The position numbers and the translations under genes are program-made. A DNA stretch of 64,000 nucleotides from positions 124,001-188,000 of the forward strand of contig NZ_JADOBG010000001.1 in assembly GCF_016786215.1 (NCBI RefSeq), given 5' to 3'. Below, in pieces: positions 15,690 to 24,378 of the stretch (position 1 is the stretch's first letter; each line of letters opens with the position of its first letter). The notes under the pieces are model-generated. The model was given only the letters and a program-made list of their open reading frames with translations. It was not told the DNA's origin and ran no database searches. Origin of the DNA: Legionella bononiensis. GTDB taxonomy: Bacteria; Pseudomonadota; Gammaproteobacteria; Legionellales; Legionellaceae.

Positions 15690-16013
15690 TTATAATATAG
15701 CGTTTAGTCCTTTCTTTTCGATTAAAGAAAGTAATTTCAAAGAAGTACCTGCTGGTTTTTTAAGCCCCCTCTCCCATTGGCTAATAAGATCTTTAGATAC
15801 ATTAAGACAATACGCAAATATGGGTTGGCTCACATTTTCTCGTTCACGCAATGCCTTTATTTCTACAGGTAAAAATTCATGTATCGGGGTTAAACATGCG
15901 CGATCAAATTGTCGCATTGTTTTTTTATCAATAACACCCGCATCAAACATATCAACAACAGTTTCATGTACAGCCTCAAAAACCTCACTTTTATATGTTT
16001 TATTTGTGCTCAT
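15690..16013 (-). CDS. HTH antitoxin of a HigBA/NadS-like module
   Basis: A 107-residue XRE-type antitoxin. The start MSTNKTYKSEVFEAV is preferred over an in-frame start 18 codons earlier because it fits the family. The helix-turn-helix is VSQPIFAYCLNVSKDLISQW near residues 60-79. The preceding PVEIKALRERE and following GLKKPAGTSLKLLSLIE are standard for HigA/NadS proteins. It overlaps the upstream toxin gene by 14 nt, in the toxin-first order typical of HigBA. Confidence 0.85.
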   Translation of the reverse strand: MSTNKTYKSEVFEAVHETVVDMFDAGVIDKKTMRQFDRACLTPIHEFLPVEIKALRERENVSQPIFAYCLNVSKDLISQWERGLKKPAGTSLKLLSLIEKKGLNAIL

Positions 16014-16380
16014 TATATAGTACCTCCACAAGTGCACCTGATTGGAGCAATCGCTCAATGTCATCACCAGAAAAATTAAGCATCTGCGAAGATAAATCTT
16101 TAAATATTTGCTCTTCTTCCTGGCTTATGTTGTCACGTTCATTTTTTGGAAATCCATACACTAAAAAGGCCAGATCTTTATATCGATATAAAATAATACA
16201 CCGATACCCACCCGACTTTCCTTGGTTTGCTCTGCCAAGCCTTTGCTTTATAACTCCACCACCATAATCAACATCGATTAATCCTTTTTCAATCTCTTTT
16301 ATTAACTTACATAATTGAGAATCTAAAATACGCTCTTTCTTTGCAAATTTAGTAAACCATTTGTTTTTAAAAACCCGCAA
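16000..16380 (-). CDS. RelE/HigB-type toxin
   Basis: A 126-residue toxin starting MRVFKNKWFTKFAKKE. It has the family core: KQRLGRANQGKSGGYRCIILY near residues 45-65, a LAFLVYGFPKNERDNIS segment, and a C-terminal helix. Toxins of this class cleave mRNA at the ribosome. The Gly-Gly-Tyr-Arg stretch carries the expected catalytic Arg. It is coupled to the antitoxin gene at 15690-16013. Confidence 0.85.
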   Translation of the reverse strand: MRVFKNKWFTKFAKKERILDSQLCKLIKEIEKGLIDVDYGGGVIKQRLGRANQGKSGGYRCIILYRYKDLAFLVYGFPKNERDNISQEEEQIFKDLSSQMLNFSGDDIERLLQSGALVEVLYNEHK

Positions 16381-16571
16381 AATAACATTCCATATTTCTT
16401 TTTATTATATGGTGTAATTATATAGCACTCAGTTCTATATTTCAAGAAATACTGACCCAAATACTAACCCAATTATTAACAGATAAATTCTAAAAGATTA
16501 AATCCTGATAGATGGAAATCCAGAATATTAACCTTATAGAAATAAAGGACATGCTGAATTTCGGAAGATTT

Positions 16572-16916
16572 TCACCATCCGTAATGGCTATTCCAAAGCT
16601 CAGAAATAATGTAAACCCCCTCTTCATCAAGGTAGGATCGAGCATCAACAAAGTTTGATGTACCAACTTTTTCAAGTAGTTCTTGACCGCACTCAGGATC
16701 AAAAAAAGAGTACATCATAGCAAGCAATACTTGTTTGCTATGGCTATAACCGCCTATGGACTCTTTAATGAATTGATAGTTGGGTTCTAACTGCCATCTT
16801 TTGTGGGCATCATTGAGTGAGGATGCTTTTAGGTTAAAAAATTCAACACCAACTTTTTTTACACCTTGCTTCCAAGCCTTATCAAAGCGGATCATGAGAT
16901 CATTTCTGTTATTCAT
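16572..16916 (-). CDS. Hypothetical protein
   Basis: A 114-residue soluble protein (MNNRNDLMIRFDKAWKQGV start) without a recognised domain. It has a conserved-looking C-terminus rich in aromatic residues (YIISELWNSHYGW). It lies alone between the toxin-antitoxin pair and the integrase and is probably cargo of the integrase-bearing element. Confidence 0.55.
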   Translation of the reverse strand: MNNRNDLMIRFDKAWKQGVKKVGVEFFNLKASSLNDAHKRWQLEPNYQFIKESIGGYSHSKQVLLAMMYSFFDPECGQELLEKVGTSNFVDARSYLDEEGVYIISELWNSHYGW

Positions 16917-16987
16917 TAGTTGTCCACCGTTTTGTATTTTATTCTCATTAACATCTACTTTACTTTAATGGCTTAAATAAGACCAAA

Positions 16988-18037
16988 TTATGGTTCAAAT
17001 AATTCTTCTATTGTTTCCTGCATTTCGTCCTGACTGGGCTTCGCATAACGAAAAATTTCTTTTATTGAAACATTTCCACTAAGTTCCTGAGCAAAATGCA
17101 CTCCATGCTTATCTGTTACTTTTTTCAAAAAAGTATGCCGAAGTTTATGAGGTGTAAATTCAAATCGCTCATTCTCTGGTAAAAGTGCAAGCACTTGTTT
17201 TAAAACTCGCTGACATATTCGAAATATATTCCGAGTATTAATACGATTCCCTGCCCTATTAATAAATAAGGGTTGGTCAGATTCTATAGCTCGACTCTTT
17301 AAATAATGTTCCAAATGTTCTCTACTTTCTTGCGGTAAGGGAATTTTAGTAGTCACCCGTTTACTTTTATGTCGTACTACAGAATGAAGCCCTTTTGAAT
17401 GATATTGGTGTACATTTAATGAGACCAATTCAGATTCCCGCAAACCTGTTCCCAACAACACATAAAAAACAGCAGTTTCCAATAATGCATTTTGATTTTT
17501 TCGAGTACATATTTTAGCGCGTTGCTCGCAGGCTGCTTTTAAGCGCATAAGCTGTTTCGAGTTCAAGCCATTCCATTCTGGAGCATCTGTCTGTAAATCT
17601 TTAACCCCTGATAACGGATCGCCCGCAATTAAGGGTCGTTGTTGATAAAGCCAACGGCCTGCATGACGAATGGTTGCCATGGTCCGATTAATGGAAGTTG
17701 CTTTGTATGCTTTTCCGGTTTTCTCCGAAATGGTATTGCATAAGGAACGTTGAAATTGTTTACTTACTGCTGGTGTCCAATTATCTACCTGGTCGTGCCC
17801 TACTTCGACCTGAAAAAAATTTAAAAATTTAGATAAGTCTTTTTGTTTAGCCTGAACTGTTTTTTCGGGCGCACCTTTGACATGAACCTGAAAATAAAAT
17901 GACAACCAGGCCGATAACGAATTGGTATCAAAATGAACATCCAAAGGATGAAAAACCTTATCTACCCCAAACTTTCGATTTTTGTTGTTTTTATCATTCA
18001 GTAAATTCAAGGCATGCTCCATGAGTATTTTTCTCAT
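16988..18037 (-). CDS. Tyrosine recombinase/integrase
   Basis: A 349-residue integrase. The N-terminal core-binding domain (WLSFYFQVHVKGAPEKTVQ near residues 40-58) is followed by the catalytic domain: Arg in LLGTGLRESELVSL, Lys in HKSKRVTTKIPLP, HxxR in PHKLRHTFLKK, and Tyr in IFRYAKPS. The second His position reads SGNVSIKE, with Asn in place of His, which is uncommon but tolerated in some members. Strong palindromes at 17958-18108 cover its start and upstream region. It probably integrates a neighbouring island. Confidence 0.88.
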   Translation of the reverse strand: MRKILMEHALNLLNDKNNKNRKFGVDKVFHPLDVHFDTNSLSAWLSFYFQVHVKGAPEKTVQAKQKDLSKFLNFFQVEVGHDQVDNWTPAVSKQFQRSLCNTISEKTGKAYKATSINRTMATIRHAGRWLYQQRPLIAGDPLSGVKDLQTDAPEWNGLNSKQLMRLKAACEQRAKICTRKNQNALLETAVFYVLLGTGLRESELVSLNVHQYHSKGLHSVVRHKSKRVTTKIPLPQESREHLEHYLKSRAIESDQPLFINRAGNRINTRNIFRICQRVLKQVLALLPENERFEFTPHKLRHTFLKKVTDKHGVHFAQELSGNVSIKEIFRYAKPSQDEMQETIEELFEP

Positions 18038-18108
18038 TTTACCTCATTTGGGGTAGATAAGGTACGTTATCTACCCCAAATGAGTCGCTTTGTTTATTTG
18101 GTAGATAA
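17958..18108. repeat. Integrase-associated inverted repeats (att or operator)
   Basis: CTCATTTGGGGTAGATAA (18043-18060) is a perfect inverted repeat of 18067-18084 around GGTACG. The core TTATCTACCCCAAA occurs again inside the integrase gene at 17958-17971, and a degenerate arm TTTGGTAGATAA lies at 18097-18108. Repeated arms around an integrase start suggest an attachment site with arm-binding repeats, or autoregulation. Confidence 0.6.
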
Positions 18109-18131
18109 TTTTTATACCATAAAATTGTTTA

Positions 18132-19097
18132 TTATTTTGAGTACATCAATTTAGGAATTAAGCGCACATAAATCAATTCACTGATCAGCTCCACAAGTGT
18201 CTGAGTAACAATGATTGCAGGAAGTATTGGAGTAGCACCTGGAATTGCTAGGGCAAGCGGTAAAACTACAAGTGAATTGCGAGTACTTGCGCTAAAAGCT
18301 ACTGAACGACTGGCCGGCACATCCAGTCGGAGCATTCGGGCGACAAACCATCCGATTAGAGGCGCGATAATTGCAAAGGCAATGTAAATCGGAATTGCTT
18401 TTAAAACCAACTTAATGGAAAGTCCAAGTTGTGGGATTACCGACGCAATTACCAAGAAAAGCACAAGAGCTGTTGCTGGTACTGGAAGTAATCCAAGTGC
18501 TATTAAAACTCTCTTCCCTGTTAAGCTACGTGATGCCCATGCCTGCACGAATAGTGCAAATAAAAGGGGAATAGCAATTAACCATATAAACGCTTGAACA
18601 AATGGACCAATTTGAACTAAGTGTGTGGCTCTCTCTCCAAGGAACAAACCGAGATAAATTGGGAGCAGTAGTATCTGTACGATAAGAAGCGCTGGTGTAG
18701 CTACCAGCAATAAGCGAGCATTGGCTTGCCCGAGATGTGAAAAGGTTACGACATAATCGATGCAAGGAGTGAGCAAAACCAACAGTACTCCAAGTCGCAC
18801 CATAAAATCCGTGGGAAGAAATGGAACTAAAATCGCAACTAATAACGGAAGTACCATAAAATTGACTAAAAGCAGGATGCCTAGAAAGTGAAACTGTAAG
18901 AGTGACCTCTTCAAATCAGCAATTGGCACTTGGAGGAACGTTACAAATAACATCAGTGCTAATGCCGGATTTACTACATGTTCAAAAGCTATTGTGCTTG
19001 AAAAAATCATAGAAATTAAGATTGCCACTACAACCGCACCAAAATAAATGCTAATTTGCCAAGTATCTAATGTTTCTCTGATTTTGGTGGTGTTCAT
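18132..19097 (-). CDS. Acr3-like arsenite permease (BASS superfamily)
   Basis: A 321-residue inner-membrane protein with about ten helices. It contains LVLLTPCIDYVVTFSHLGQAN near residues 104-124, with the Cys of the Acr3 arsenite efflux family, and ends with the paired helix region SAFSASTRNSLVVLPLAL (first letters approximate). It most likely exports arsenite, although bile-acid-symporter relatives carry other anions. No arsR or arsC lies beside it, so regulation is unclear. Confidence 0.8.
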   Translation of the reverse strand: MNTTKIRETLDTWQISIYFGAVVVAILISMIFSSTIAFEHVVNPALALMLFVTFLQVPIADLKRSLLQFHFLGILLLVNFMVLPLLVAILVPFLPTDFMVRLGVLLVLLTPCIDYVVTFSHLGQANARLLLVATPALLIVQILLLPIYLGLFLGERATHLVQIGPFVQAFIWLIAIPLLFALFVQAWASRSLTGKRVLIALGLLPVPATALVLFLVIASVIPQLGLSIKLVLKAIPIYIAFAIIAPLIGWFVARMLRLDVPASRSVAFSASTRNSLVVLPLALAIPGATPILPAIIVTQTLVELISELIYVRLIPKLMYSK

Positions 19098-19336
19098 TTT
19101 TTGCCTCTTTACACAATTGACTATTAAAATTCCCTGGCAGGGAACGCAATGACGTCATGATATCGTCTTGTATCGTTCGATTGTATAAAAATATATAATT
19201 TAGAAGCCTTCTATTTTTTGGACTAATGCTATTTAAGGCTTAATTTTTTTCCTGCCAAATAAATATAAAACTTACAGCCCTAATAAGAATTTAAATTCTT
19301 TGAGCATAGTGCAAACTCTTGCACTATGCTATACTT

Positions 19337-19352
19337 GTAATACATGTGTTAC
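19337..19352. promoter_or_regulatory. Palindromic operator before relBE
   Basis: GTAATACATGTGTTAC is a near-perfect 16-bp palindrome 15 nt upstream of the antitoxin start. A second inverted repeat AGTGCAA-actc-TTGCACT lies at about 19308-19326. RHH antitoxins bind sites like these to repress their own operon. TTGCAC with a downstream TATACT/TAATAC would form the promoter. Confidence 0.5.
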
Positions 19353-19367
19353 ACTTAAAGGAAACTT

Positions 19368-19580
19368 ATGTTAGCCGTTCGCTTACCGGAGAAACTTGAA
19401 GAACGTTTGTCACGCTTAGCAGAACAAACACATCGTTCTAAAAGTTATTATGTAAAACAAGCAATCGAAGATTTTCTAAATGAACAGGAAGAGCACCTTA
19501 TTGTCCTTTCACGATTAGAAAAGAGAAATCCTCGTATAACTCTTGAAGAAATGGAAAACCGCCTTGGCCTGGAAGATTGA
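19368..19580 (+). CDS. RelB-like ribbon-helix-helix antitoxin
   Basis: A 70-residue RHH protein. The DNA-binding strand MLAVRLPEKLEERLSRLA is followed by RSKSYYVKQAIEDFL, and the acidic C-terminal tail (ITLEEMENRLGLED) is where RelB-type antitoxins wrap their toxin. It is preceded by TAAAGGAAACTT and overlaps the toxin gene. Confidence 0.88.
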   Translation: MLAVRLPEKLEERLSRLAEQTHRSKSYYVKQAIEDFLNEQEEHLIVLSRLEKRNPRITLEEMENRLGLED

Positions 19581-19830
19581 ATTTGATACTGATGTAGAAA
19601 AAGATCTAAAAAAACTAGGACACTCTGCCCAAAAGAGAGTTATTAAATATCTAAAGGAGCAAGTAATTCCTGCTGAAGATCCGCGATCATTTGGTAAACC
19701 ATTATCAGGTAACCTTTCGGGGCTGTGGCGTTATCGTACGGGGGATTATCGTATTATCGCAAAAATTGAAGACGATCATTTTATAATTCTTATTGTCCAT
19801 ATAGGACATCGAAAAAACGTTTACGATTAA
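19564..19830 (+). CDS. RelE-like mRNA interferase toxin
   Basis: An 88-residue toxin. I place the start at TTG 19564 (reading MAWKIEFDTD), which matches the usual RelE opening and overlaps the antitoxin by 17 nt; an upstream TTG at 19543 is in frame. The family core LSGLWRYRTGDYRIIAKI and the ending HIGHRKNVYD are intact. RelE cuts mRNA in the ribosomal A site. Catalytic Arg and basic residues are present, so the module may be active. Confidence 0.88.
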   Translation: MAWKIEFDTDVEKDLKKLGHSAQKRVIKYLKEQVIPAEDPRSFGKPLSGNLSGLWRYRTGDYRIIAKIEDDHFIILIVHIGHRKNVYD

Positions 19831-19847
19831 CTGGATAATCCTGGTCA

Positions 19848-20753
19848 TTACTCATTATTATTAATCCTATTGCACAGACTAAGTGTCTTTTTATTTTCTG
19901 TTTGTAGGGTAGTATGGGAAATTTTAAATTGGTTTAATAATAATAACTGAACTTCATCCCTGACCAGTTCTTCCTTAAAACGAGAATCAATGACAAGGTG
20001 AGCTGTTAAGCTAATCTTATCGGAAGTAATAGCCCAAATATGTAAATCATGTACGTCTAAAATACCTTTTATAGACATTATTCGAGACTTAATTTGGTTA
20101 AAATCAATTCCTGCGGGTACGCCTTCTAAAAGGATGTTTATAGTCTCTTTGAGAAGTATCCACGTGCGGGGCAATACCCACAATCCAATTAAAACTGCGA
20201 TAGCTGAGTCCACCCAGCTCCAATCTGTGAAGCGAATTAAAAGCGCTGCAATAATCACCCCTACAGAGCCTAACATATCACTCCATACCTCAAGATAAGC
20301 ACTTTTTAAATTTAAATTTTTATCTTTGTCACGGGATAATAAATACATAGATGCTAAATTAATAAGCAGACCGAGACTGGCAATAATTAACATACCGGTG
20401 GAATAAATTTCAGGAGGTTGTTTTAACCGTTGATATGCCTCATATATAATATAAAGCGCTACTACAAAAAGAAGAGCGGCATTAAATGCAGCAGCTAGAA
20501 TTTCAAATCGATAGTAACCAAAAGTACGGCGTGCATCAGCCGGTCGTTTACTTACATGAATAGCAATTAGTGCAATAATTAACGCAGTAACATCGGTTAA
20601 CATATGCGCAGCGTCGGAGATTAATGCAAGGCTGCCGGTTAGAATACCGCCGATTAGCTCAGCAATCAAAAAACCACCTGTTAATGAAAGAGCCCACCAA
20701 AGTGATTGTTCTCTCGAAACTCCTTGAACATTGGGCTTAATCTTTTTGTCCAT
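19848..20753 (-). CDS. CDF-family zinc/cadmium/cobalt exporter (CzcD-like)
   Basis: A 301-residue cation diffusion facilitator. Six membrane helices are followed by a cytosolic metal-binding domain. The metal site in helix II is SDAAHMLTD (near residue 46) and that in helix V is EVWSDMLGS (near 157). The late VHDLHIWAIT stretch is the C-terminal domain hallmark. It exports divalent metals in exchange for protons and belongs to the left end of the metal-resistance block. Confidence 0.93.
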   Translation of the reverse strand: MDKKIKPNVQGVSREQSLWWALSLTGGFLIAELIGGILTGSLALISDAAHMLTDVTALIIALIAIHVSKRPADARRTFGYYRFEILAAAFNAALLFVVALYIIYEAYQRLKQPPEIYSTGMLIIASLGLLINLASMYLLSRDKDKNLNLKSAYLEVWSDMLGSVGVIIAALLIRFTDWSWVDSAIAVLIGLWVLPRTWILLKETINILLEGVPAGIDFNQIKSRIMSIKGILDVHDLHIWAITSDKISLTAHLVIDSRFKEELVRDEVQLLLLNQFKISHTTLQTENKKTLSLCNRINNNE

Positions 20754-20832
20754 AATGTCTTCCTAACAATGATGTGTCACATCACTCCCGATGCATCTAA
20801 CAATTAGCACTTAAAGGCACTTGGCACACCCT

Positions 20833-21009
20833 TTATAACATTCTAAATGAAACCCCGTGTAAAAAAATGGCTGCAAACATTAGAAAAATAAAGAGAACAA
20901 TAATGAAATACCGGCTTTTTCTTTTTTTAAAAATGAAAAGAGAAAGCCCGCATAACACAATGACTGCTGCAGACAGAGCGACTAAAAACCACGGAGTAAG
21001 TTCCATCAT
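20833..21009 (-). CDS. Small two-helix membrane protein
   Basis: A 58-residue protein (MMELTPWFLVALSAAV start) with two hydrophobic helices separated by a basic turn KKRKSRY. The helix-turn-helix layout suggests an inner-membrane hairpin with its loop in the cytosol. It lies within the metal-resistance block and is co-oriented with its neighbours. No family is recognised. A frame this clean and hydrophobic is unlikely to be random. Confidence 0.6.
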   Translation of the reverse strand: MMELTPWFLVALSAAVIVLCGLSLFIFKKRKSRYFIIVLFIFLMFAAIFLHGVSFRML

Positions 21010-21036
21010 CTTTCCTTGACTGATTAAACACCTGAG

Positions 21037-21201
21037 CTATTCTTTAGGTTCATGCATATGTCCACCATCACCACCAAACCCTCCTTGATATCCTTCCTCA
21101 GGATGAGCTGTATCAGGATTTTTTTTTGCACAGGACATTAAACTGCAACCTAATAAGAATACCCCTATCAAAACAATAATTTTTTTAAATCCCATAGTCA
21201 T
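21037..21201 (-). CDS. Small lipoprotein with Gly/His tail
   Basis: A 54-residue protein with a lipobox (VFLLGC, Cys near residue 19) after a basic, hydrophobic signal. The short mature part contains a second Cys, a glycine-rich stretch (GGFGGDGG) and a His-Met-His motif near the end. This could bind metal at the membrane surface, in keeping with the neighbouring metal pumps. A similar His-rich lipoprotein lies at 31366. Confidence 0.65.
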   Translation of the reverse strand: MTMGFKKIIVLIGVFLLGCSLMSCAKKNPDTAHPEEGYQGGFGGDGGHMHEPKE

Positions 21202-21305
21202 TTTTTATTTCCTTTTGAATCGATACTTATTAAGCATAACATACTGAATATTAGGATGTATTCCTATTCTATTTGAGGATAATATGTCCCAACCCCAACA
21301 CTACA

Positions 21306-21683
21306 TCATTTATTTTTATTATATTCCTCCAAATAATTAATTATCTTAGTGACGTCGTTAATGTTCATAGGCTTTGCAAAGCAAGGGTAACGACTGTTTT
21401 TTAAAATTTTATGAGGTGATGTACTCAATAATATAATGGGGGTCAGTTTATTAAAGATTGATTGTTCCCGGATAAGATCAGTCAGTTCAAAACAATCGCA
21501 TTCTTTATTAAGCTCAGCATCAATCAAAATGACATGATAGGTTTTTAATTCCACCAAAACTAAGGTGGATTCAACATCCAAGGCCATATCGACACAATGC
21601 CCCAATTGAGTTATTTGAGCGCGTATAATAATCCGTGCGCCAAGAGAGGGTTCGGTTACTAAGAAATGCAATTTGCTATTCAT
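21306..21683 (-). CDS. Stand-alone response-regulator receiver protein
   Basis: A 125-residue single REC domain. The phospho-acceptor Asp55 sits in VILIDAELNK, and Lys104 in CFAKPMNI is in place. The acidic pair is reduced to Glu11 (LVTEPS), and the Thr/Ser position is LLSTS. There is no output domain, so it may pass signals to another protein. It is not next to a kinase; the hybrid kinase at 36219 is 15 kb away. Confidence 0.78.
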   Translation of the reverse strand: MNSKLHFLVTEPSLGARIIIRAQITQLGHCVDMALDVESTLVLVELKTYHVILIDAELNKECDCFELTDLIREQSIFNKLTPIILLSTSPHKILKNSRYPCFAKPMNINDVTKIINYLEEYNKNK

Positions 21684-21737
21684 ATACTACCTCTCAATAT
21701 ATAGCCTCTTTTGTTAACACTCCCTTATTTCTTATTT

Positions 21738-22067
21738 TTAATGCCTACACACTGCATGCCTTAAAGCACTACAAATCCAAACATTCAAACTCACTCCTGA
21801 ATTTTTTGCCGCCATGAATACATCTCGATGAAGCTCGGGCGAAATAGTGAGTGTCAATTGTCCTAATAAAGGTACTTCAGGCTCTTTAAATTGTTTCTCA
21901 CAACTTTTTAGATAATGATCAATCGCTTCCATAAAGGCTTTTTTTAAATGGTGAGCCATAGTTGCCTGAAAAGTAATTACCGCTTGCGTATTAATTATTT
22001 CTCCAAAAAACAATTCATTGAGATCGTCAAATACCACATGTCCAATGTAGCCTTTATACTGCAACAT
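21738..22067 (-). CDS. HicB-family antitoxin-like protein
   Basis: A 109-residue protein with the two HicB parts: the beta domain MLQYKGYIGHVVFDDLNELF, with AVITFQATMAHHLKKAFMEA, and a C-terminal RHH-like DNA-binding section (LTLTISPELHRDVFMAAKNS). HicB normally neutralises a HicA toxin encoded beside it. No HicA-sized gene is seen here, so it is an orphan antitoxin or a transcription factor derived from one. Confidence 0.82.
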   Translation of the reverse strand: MLQYKGYIGHVVFDDLNELFFGEIINTQAVITFQATMAHHLKKAFMEAIDHYLKSCEKQFKEPEVPLLGQLTLTISPELHRDVFMAAKNSGVSLNVWICSALRHAVCRH

Positions 22068-22114
22068 AACGACCTCCTAACTCATGTAACAAGCGTACTA
22101 TTTACGCCCTTTAA

Positions 22115-24325
22115 TTACTTAATTAACGTGTCACTTTCGGCTAAATGAGTCTTTTTCATATAGCTTTTATGAGCGTTCAGCAATCGTAAACCATTTGCCA
22201 CCACTATTAAACTAGCACCCATATCAGCAAATACAGCCATCCACAAGGTAGCTAATCCACTAAGAGCTAAAATAAAGAACACCAATTTAATAATCAGGGA
22301 TAGGCTGATGTTTTGCTGTAGAATACGAGACGTTTTACGACTTAAGTGAATGTATAAAGGCAGCATCGCCAGATTATCATTCATTAAAGCGACATCGGCT
22401 GTTTCTAAAGCAGTATCAGTGCCTTTTCCCATAGCAAAACTTATAGTAGCTGCAGCCAAGGCTGGGGCATCATTAATTCCATCACCGACCATCCCTACTG
22501 CTTTATATTCCTTCAGAAGAAGACCAATAGCCTTCATTTTGTCTGTAGGTAATACATTCGCTTGTACTTCATCAATTCCTACAAGCGTTGCAATAGCACG
22601 AGCGGTAATGGCATTATCTCCGGTGAGCATCGCAGTTTTTATGCCTTGTTGATGCAAGGCTTCAATAGCCTTTTTACTGGTGGGACGAAGTGTATCTGCT
22701 ACAGCAAAAATCGCTAAAACCTGAGTCTTATTGCTTAAGATCACGGTTGTTTTCCCTTCTTCTTCCAATCGTTCGAGCGCTTGTTCGACTCCTAAACTAC
22801 ATACTTCATTGTCTTCAGCTAATTGATGATTCCCTACATAATAGAGTTCTTGGTCAACGAGGCCTTTAACACCTCGACCTGGCAATGCGCTAAATTGATC
22901 TATGGATAGCATCACTTCATCAGGCTGCTCTTGATGCCAATAGGCCACCAATGCGTGTGCCACGGGATGTTCGGAGTGAGAATCGAGGCTTGCTGCCAAT
23001 AGTAATAACTCGCTCTTTGTATGGTTTTTATCATAAGCAATAAAATCGGTAACTACCGGTTTTCCTTCAGTTAATGTGCCTGTTTTATCCAGGGCAATTA
23101 ATTTTAAGCGATATCCATTCTCTAAATAACTTCCCCCTTTGATAAGTATCCCGCTCTTAGCTGCAGCGGCTAAACCACTTACCACTGTAACAGGTGTCGA
23201 GATAACTAAGGCACAAGGGCACGCAATAACCAGTAAGGTTAATGCTTTATAGATCCAATCATAAAAAGGATAACCAAATACCAAGGGTGGGATAAGGGCG
23301 ATTAGAACGGCAATGAGTACCATTATTGGGGTATAATACCTCGCAAATTGATCGACAAATCGCTGAGTTGGCGCACGCTCACTTTGTGCTTGTTCAATCG
23401 CCTTACCAATTTTTGCGAGTAGGGTATCCCCTGAAGCATTACTCACTTTGACTTCAAACGAACCATGTTCATTGAGTGTTCCGGCAAAAACACTATCCCC
23501 TACTCGTTTACTCACCGGCATTGATTCTCCAGTAATAGGCGCTTGATTCACCGTACTTTGACCTGAAATCAAATGACCATCGAGAGGAATACGCTCACCG
23601 GGTTTCACTCTAAATACGGCACCAGGTTGTACTTCTGTAACAAGTAGTGTGTGCCATTGACCATTGTCCCCTTTAACCAGAGCGACCTCTGGGGCAATTT
23701 CCATTAAACTTCGAATCGCCTGACGTGCCTTATCTAAGGAATAACGCTCAATACGCTCAGCAAGTGCAAATAAAACGGTCACCATTGCAGCTTCTGGCCA
23801 TGCACCAATAAAGGCAGCACCCGTTATGGCAATTAACATTAAGCTGTTAATGTTCATCGCTTTCGTGCGTAAAGCAATCCACCCTTTTTTAATGGTTGCA
23901 GGACCACTTAACGCTATAGCTAATAAGGCAGGAACAATGACCCAAATGGATTGTTCTGATGCAAAATAATACGCAGCTAATTCTGAAAAAAGTGCAAATA
24001 ATCCAGCAATTCCAATGGCACCCCAAGACGCATCAATACCAAAACGCTTGCCCTTTTGGTCTGACACATTGCTACTTTTAGAACGAACGCTCATACCCAG
24101 GCTTTCAATTTTTTGCTGTATGGGCTCAATAGTAGATAAAGAATGGTGTACGGTTACTTCTTCCGCGATGAAATTAAAATCTAATTGTTTTATTTCAGGT
24201 ATCGTTTGTAATTGCTTTCTGATTAATTGTTCCTCAGAAGGACAATCAAGGCCTGCAACAAAAAAGGTCGTTAATGTTAAAGGTGCGGTCATAGTTAACA
24301 CTCCAAATAGGCCTTGTTCTACCAA
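22115..24325 (-). CDS. cadA: Heavy-metal P-type ATPase (CadA-like, Zn/Cd/Pb export)
   Basis: A 736-residue P1B ATPase. The N-terminal metal-binding-like domain has GLDCPSEEQLI where CxxC is usual, so only one Cys remains. Membrane helices then carry CPC (near residue 370) of the transport site. The phosphorylation motif DKTGTLTEG has its Asp at residue 413, and the nucleotide-binding domain ends in MVGDGINDAPALA. CPC with this N-terminus points to Zn/Cd/Pb export and not Cu. It lies directly downstream of the ArsR/SmtB regulator, probably in one operon. Confidence 0.93.
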   Translation of the reverse strand: MVEQGLFGVLTMTAPLTLTTFFVAGLDCPSEEQLIRKQLQTIPEIKQLDFNFIAEEVTVHHSLSTIEPIQQKIESLGMSVRSKSSNVSDQKGKRFGIDASWGAIGIAGLFALFSELAAYYFASEQSIWVIVPALLAIALSGPATIKKGWIALRTKAMNINSLMLIAITGAAFIGAWPEAAMVTVLFALAERIERYSLDKARQAIRSLMEIAPEVALVKGDNGQWHTLLVTEVQPGAVFRVKPGERIPLDGHLISGQSTVNQAPITGESMPVSKRVGDSVFAGTLNEHGSFEVKVSNASGDTLLAKIGKAIEQAQSERAPTQRFVDQFARYYTPIMVLIAVLIALIPPLVFGYPFYDWIYKALTLLVIACPCALVISTPVTVVSGLAAAAKSGILIKGGSYLENGYRLKLIALDKTGTLTEGKPVVTDFIAYDKNHTKSELLLLAASLDSHSEHPVAHALVAYWHQEQPDEVMLSIDQFSALPGRGVKGLVDQELYYVGNHQLAEDNEVCSLGVEQALERLEEEGKTTVILSNKTQVLAIFAVADTLRPTSKKAIEALHQQGIKTAMLTGDNAITARAIATLVGIDEVQANVLPTDKMKAIGLLLKEYKAVGMVGDGINDAPALAAATISFAMGKGTDTALETADVALMNDNLAMLPLYIHLSRKTSRILQQNISLSLIIKLVFFILALSGLATLWMAVFADMGASLIVVANGLRLLNAHKSYMKKTHLAESDTLIK

Positions 24326-24378
24326 TTAAGATATTCAACACCTTGCTCTCAAAGACGTGTTCCATTAGAAAAAACCTA

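Noticed and set aside
16490-16702. 70-codon minus-strand frame overlapping the 16572 gene
   Set aside because: Overlaps a better frame with a plausible start, and has no domain or ribosome site.
22350-22652. 100-codon frame opposite cadA
   Set aside because: Antisense shadow; the minus-strand ATPase motifs explain the region.
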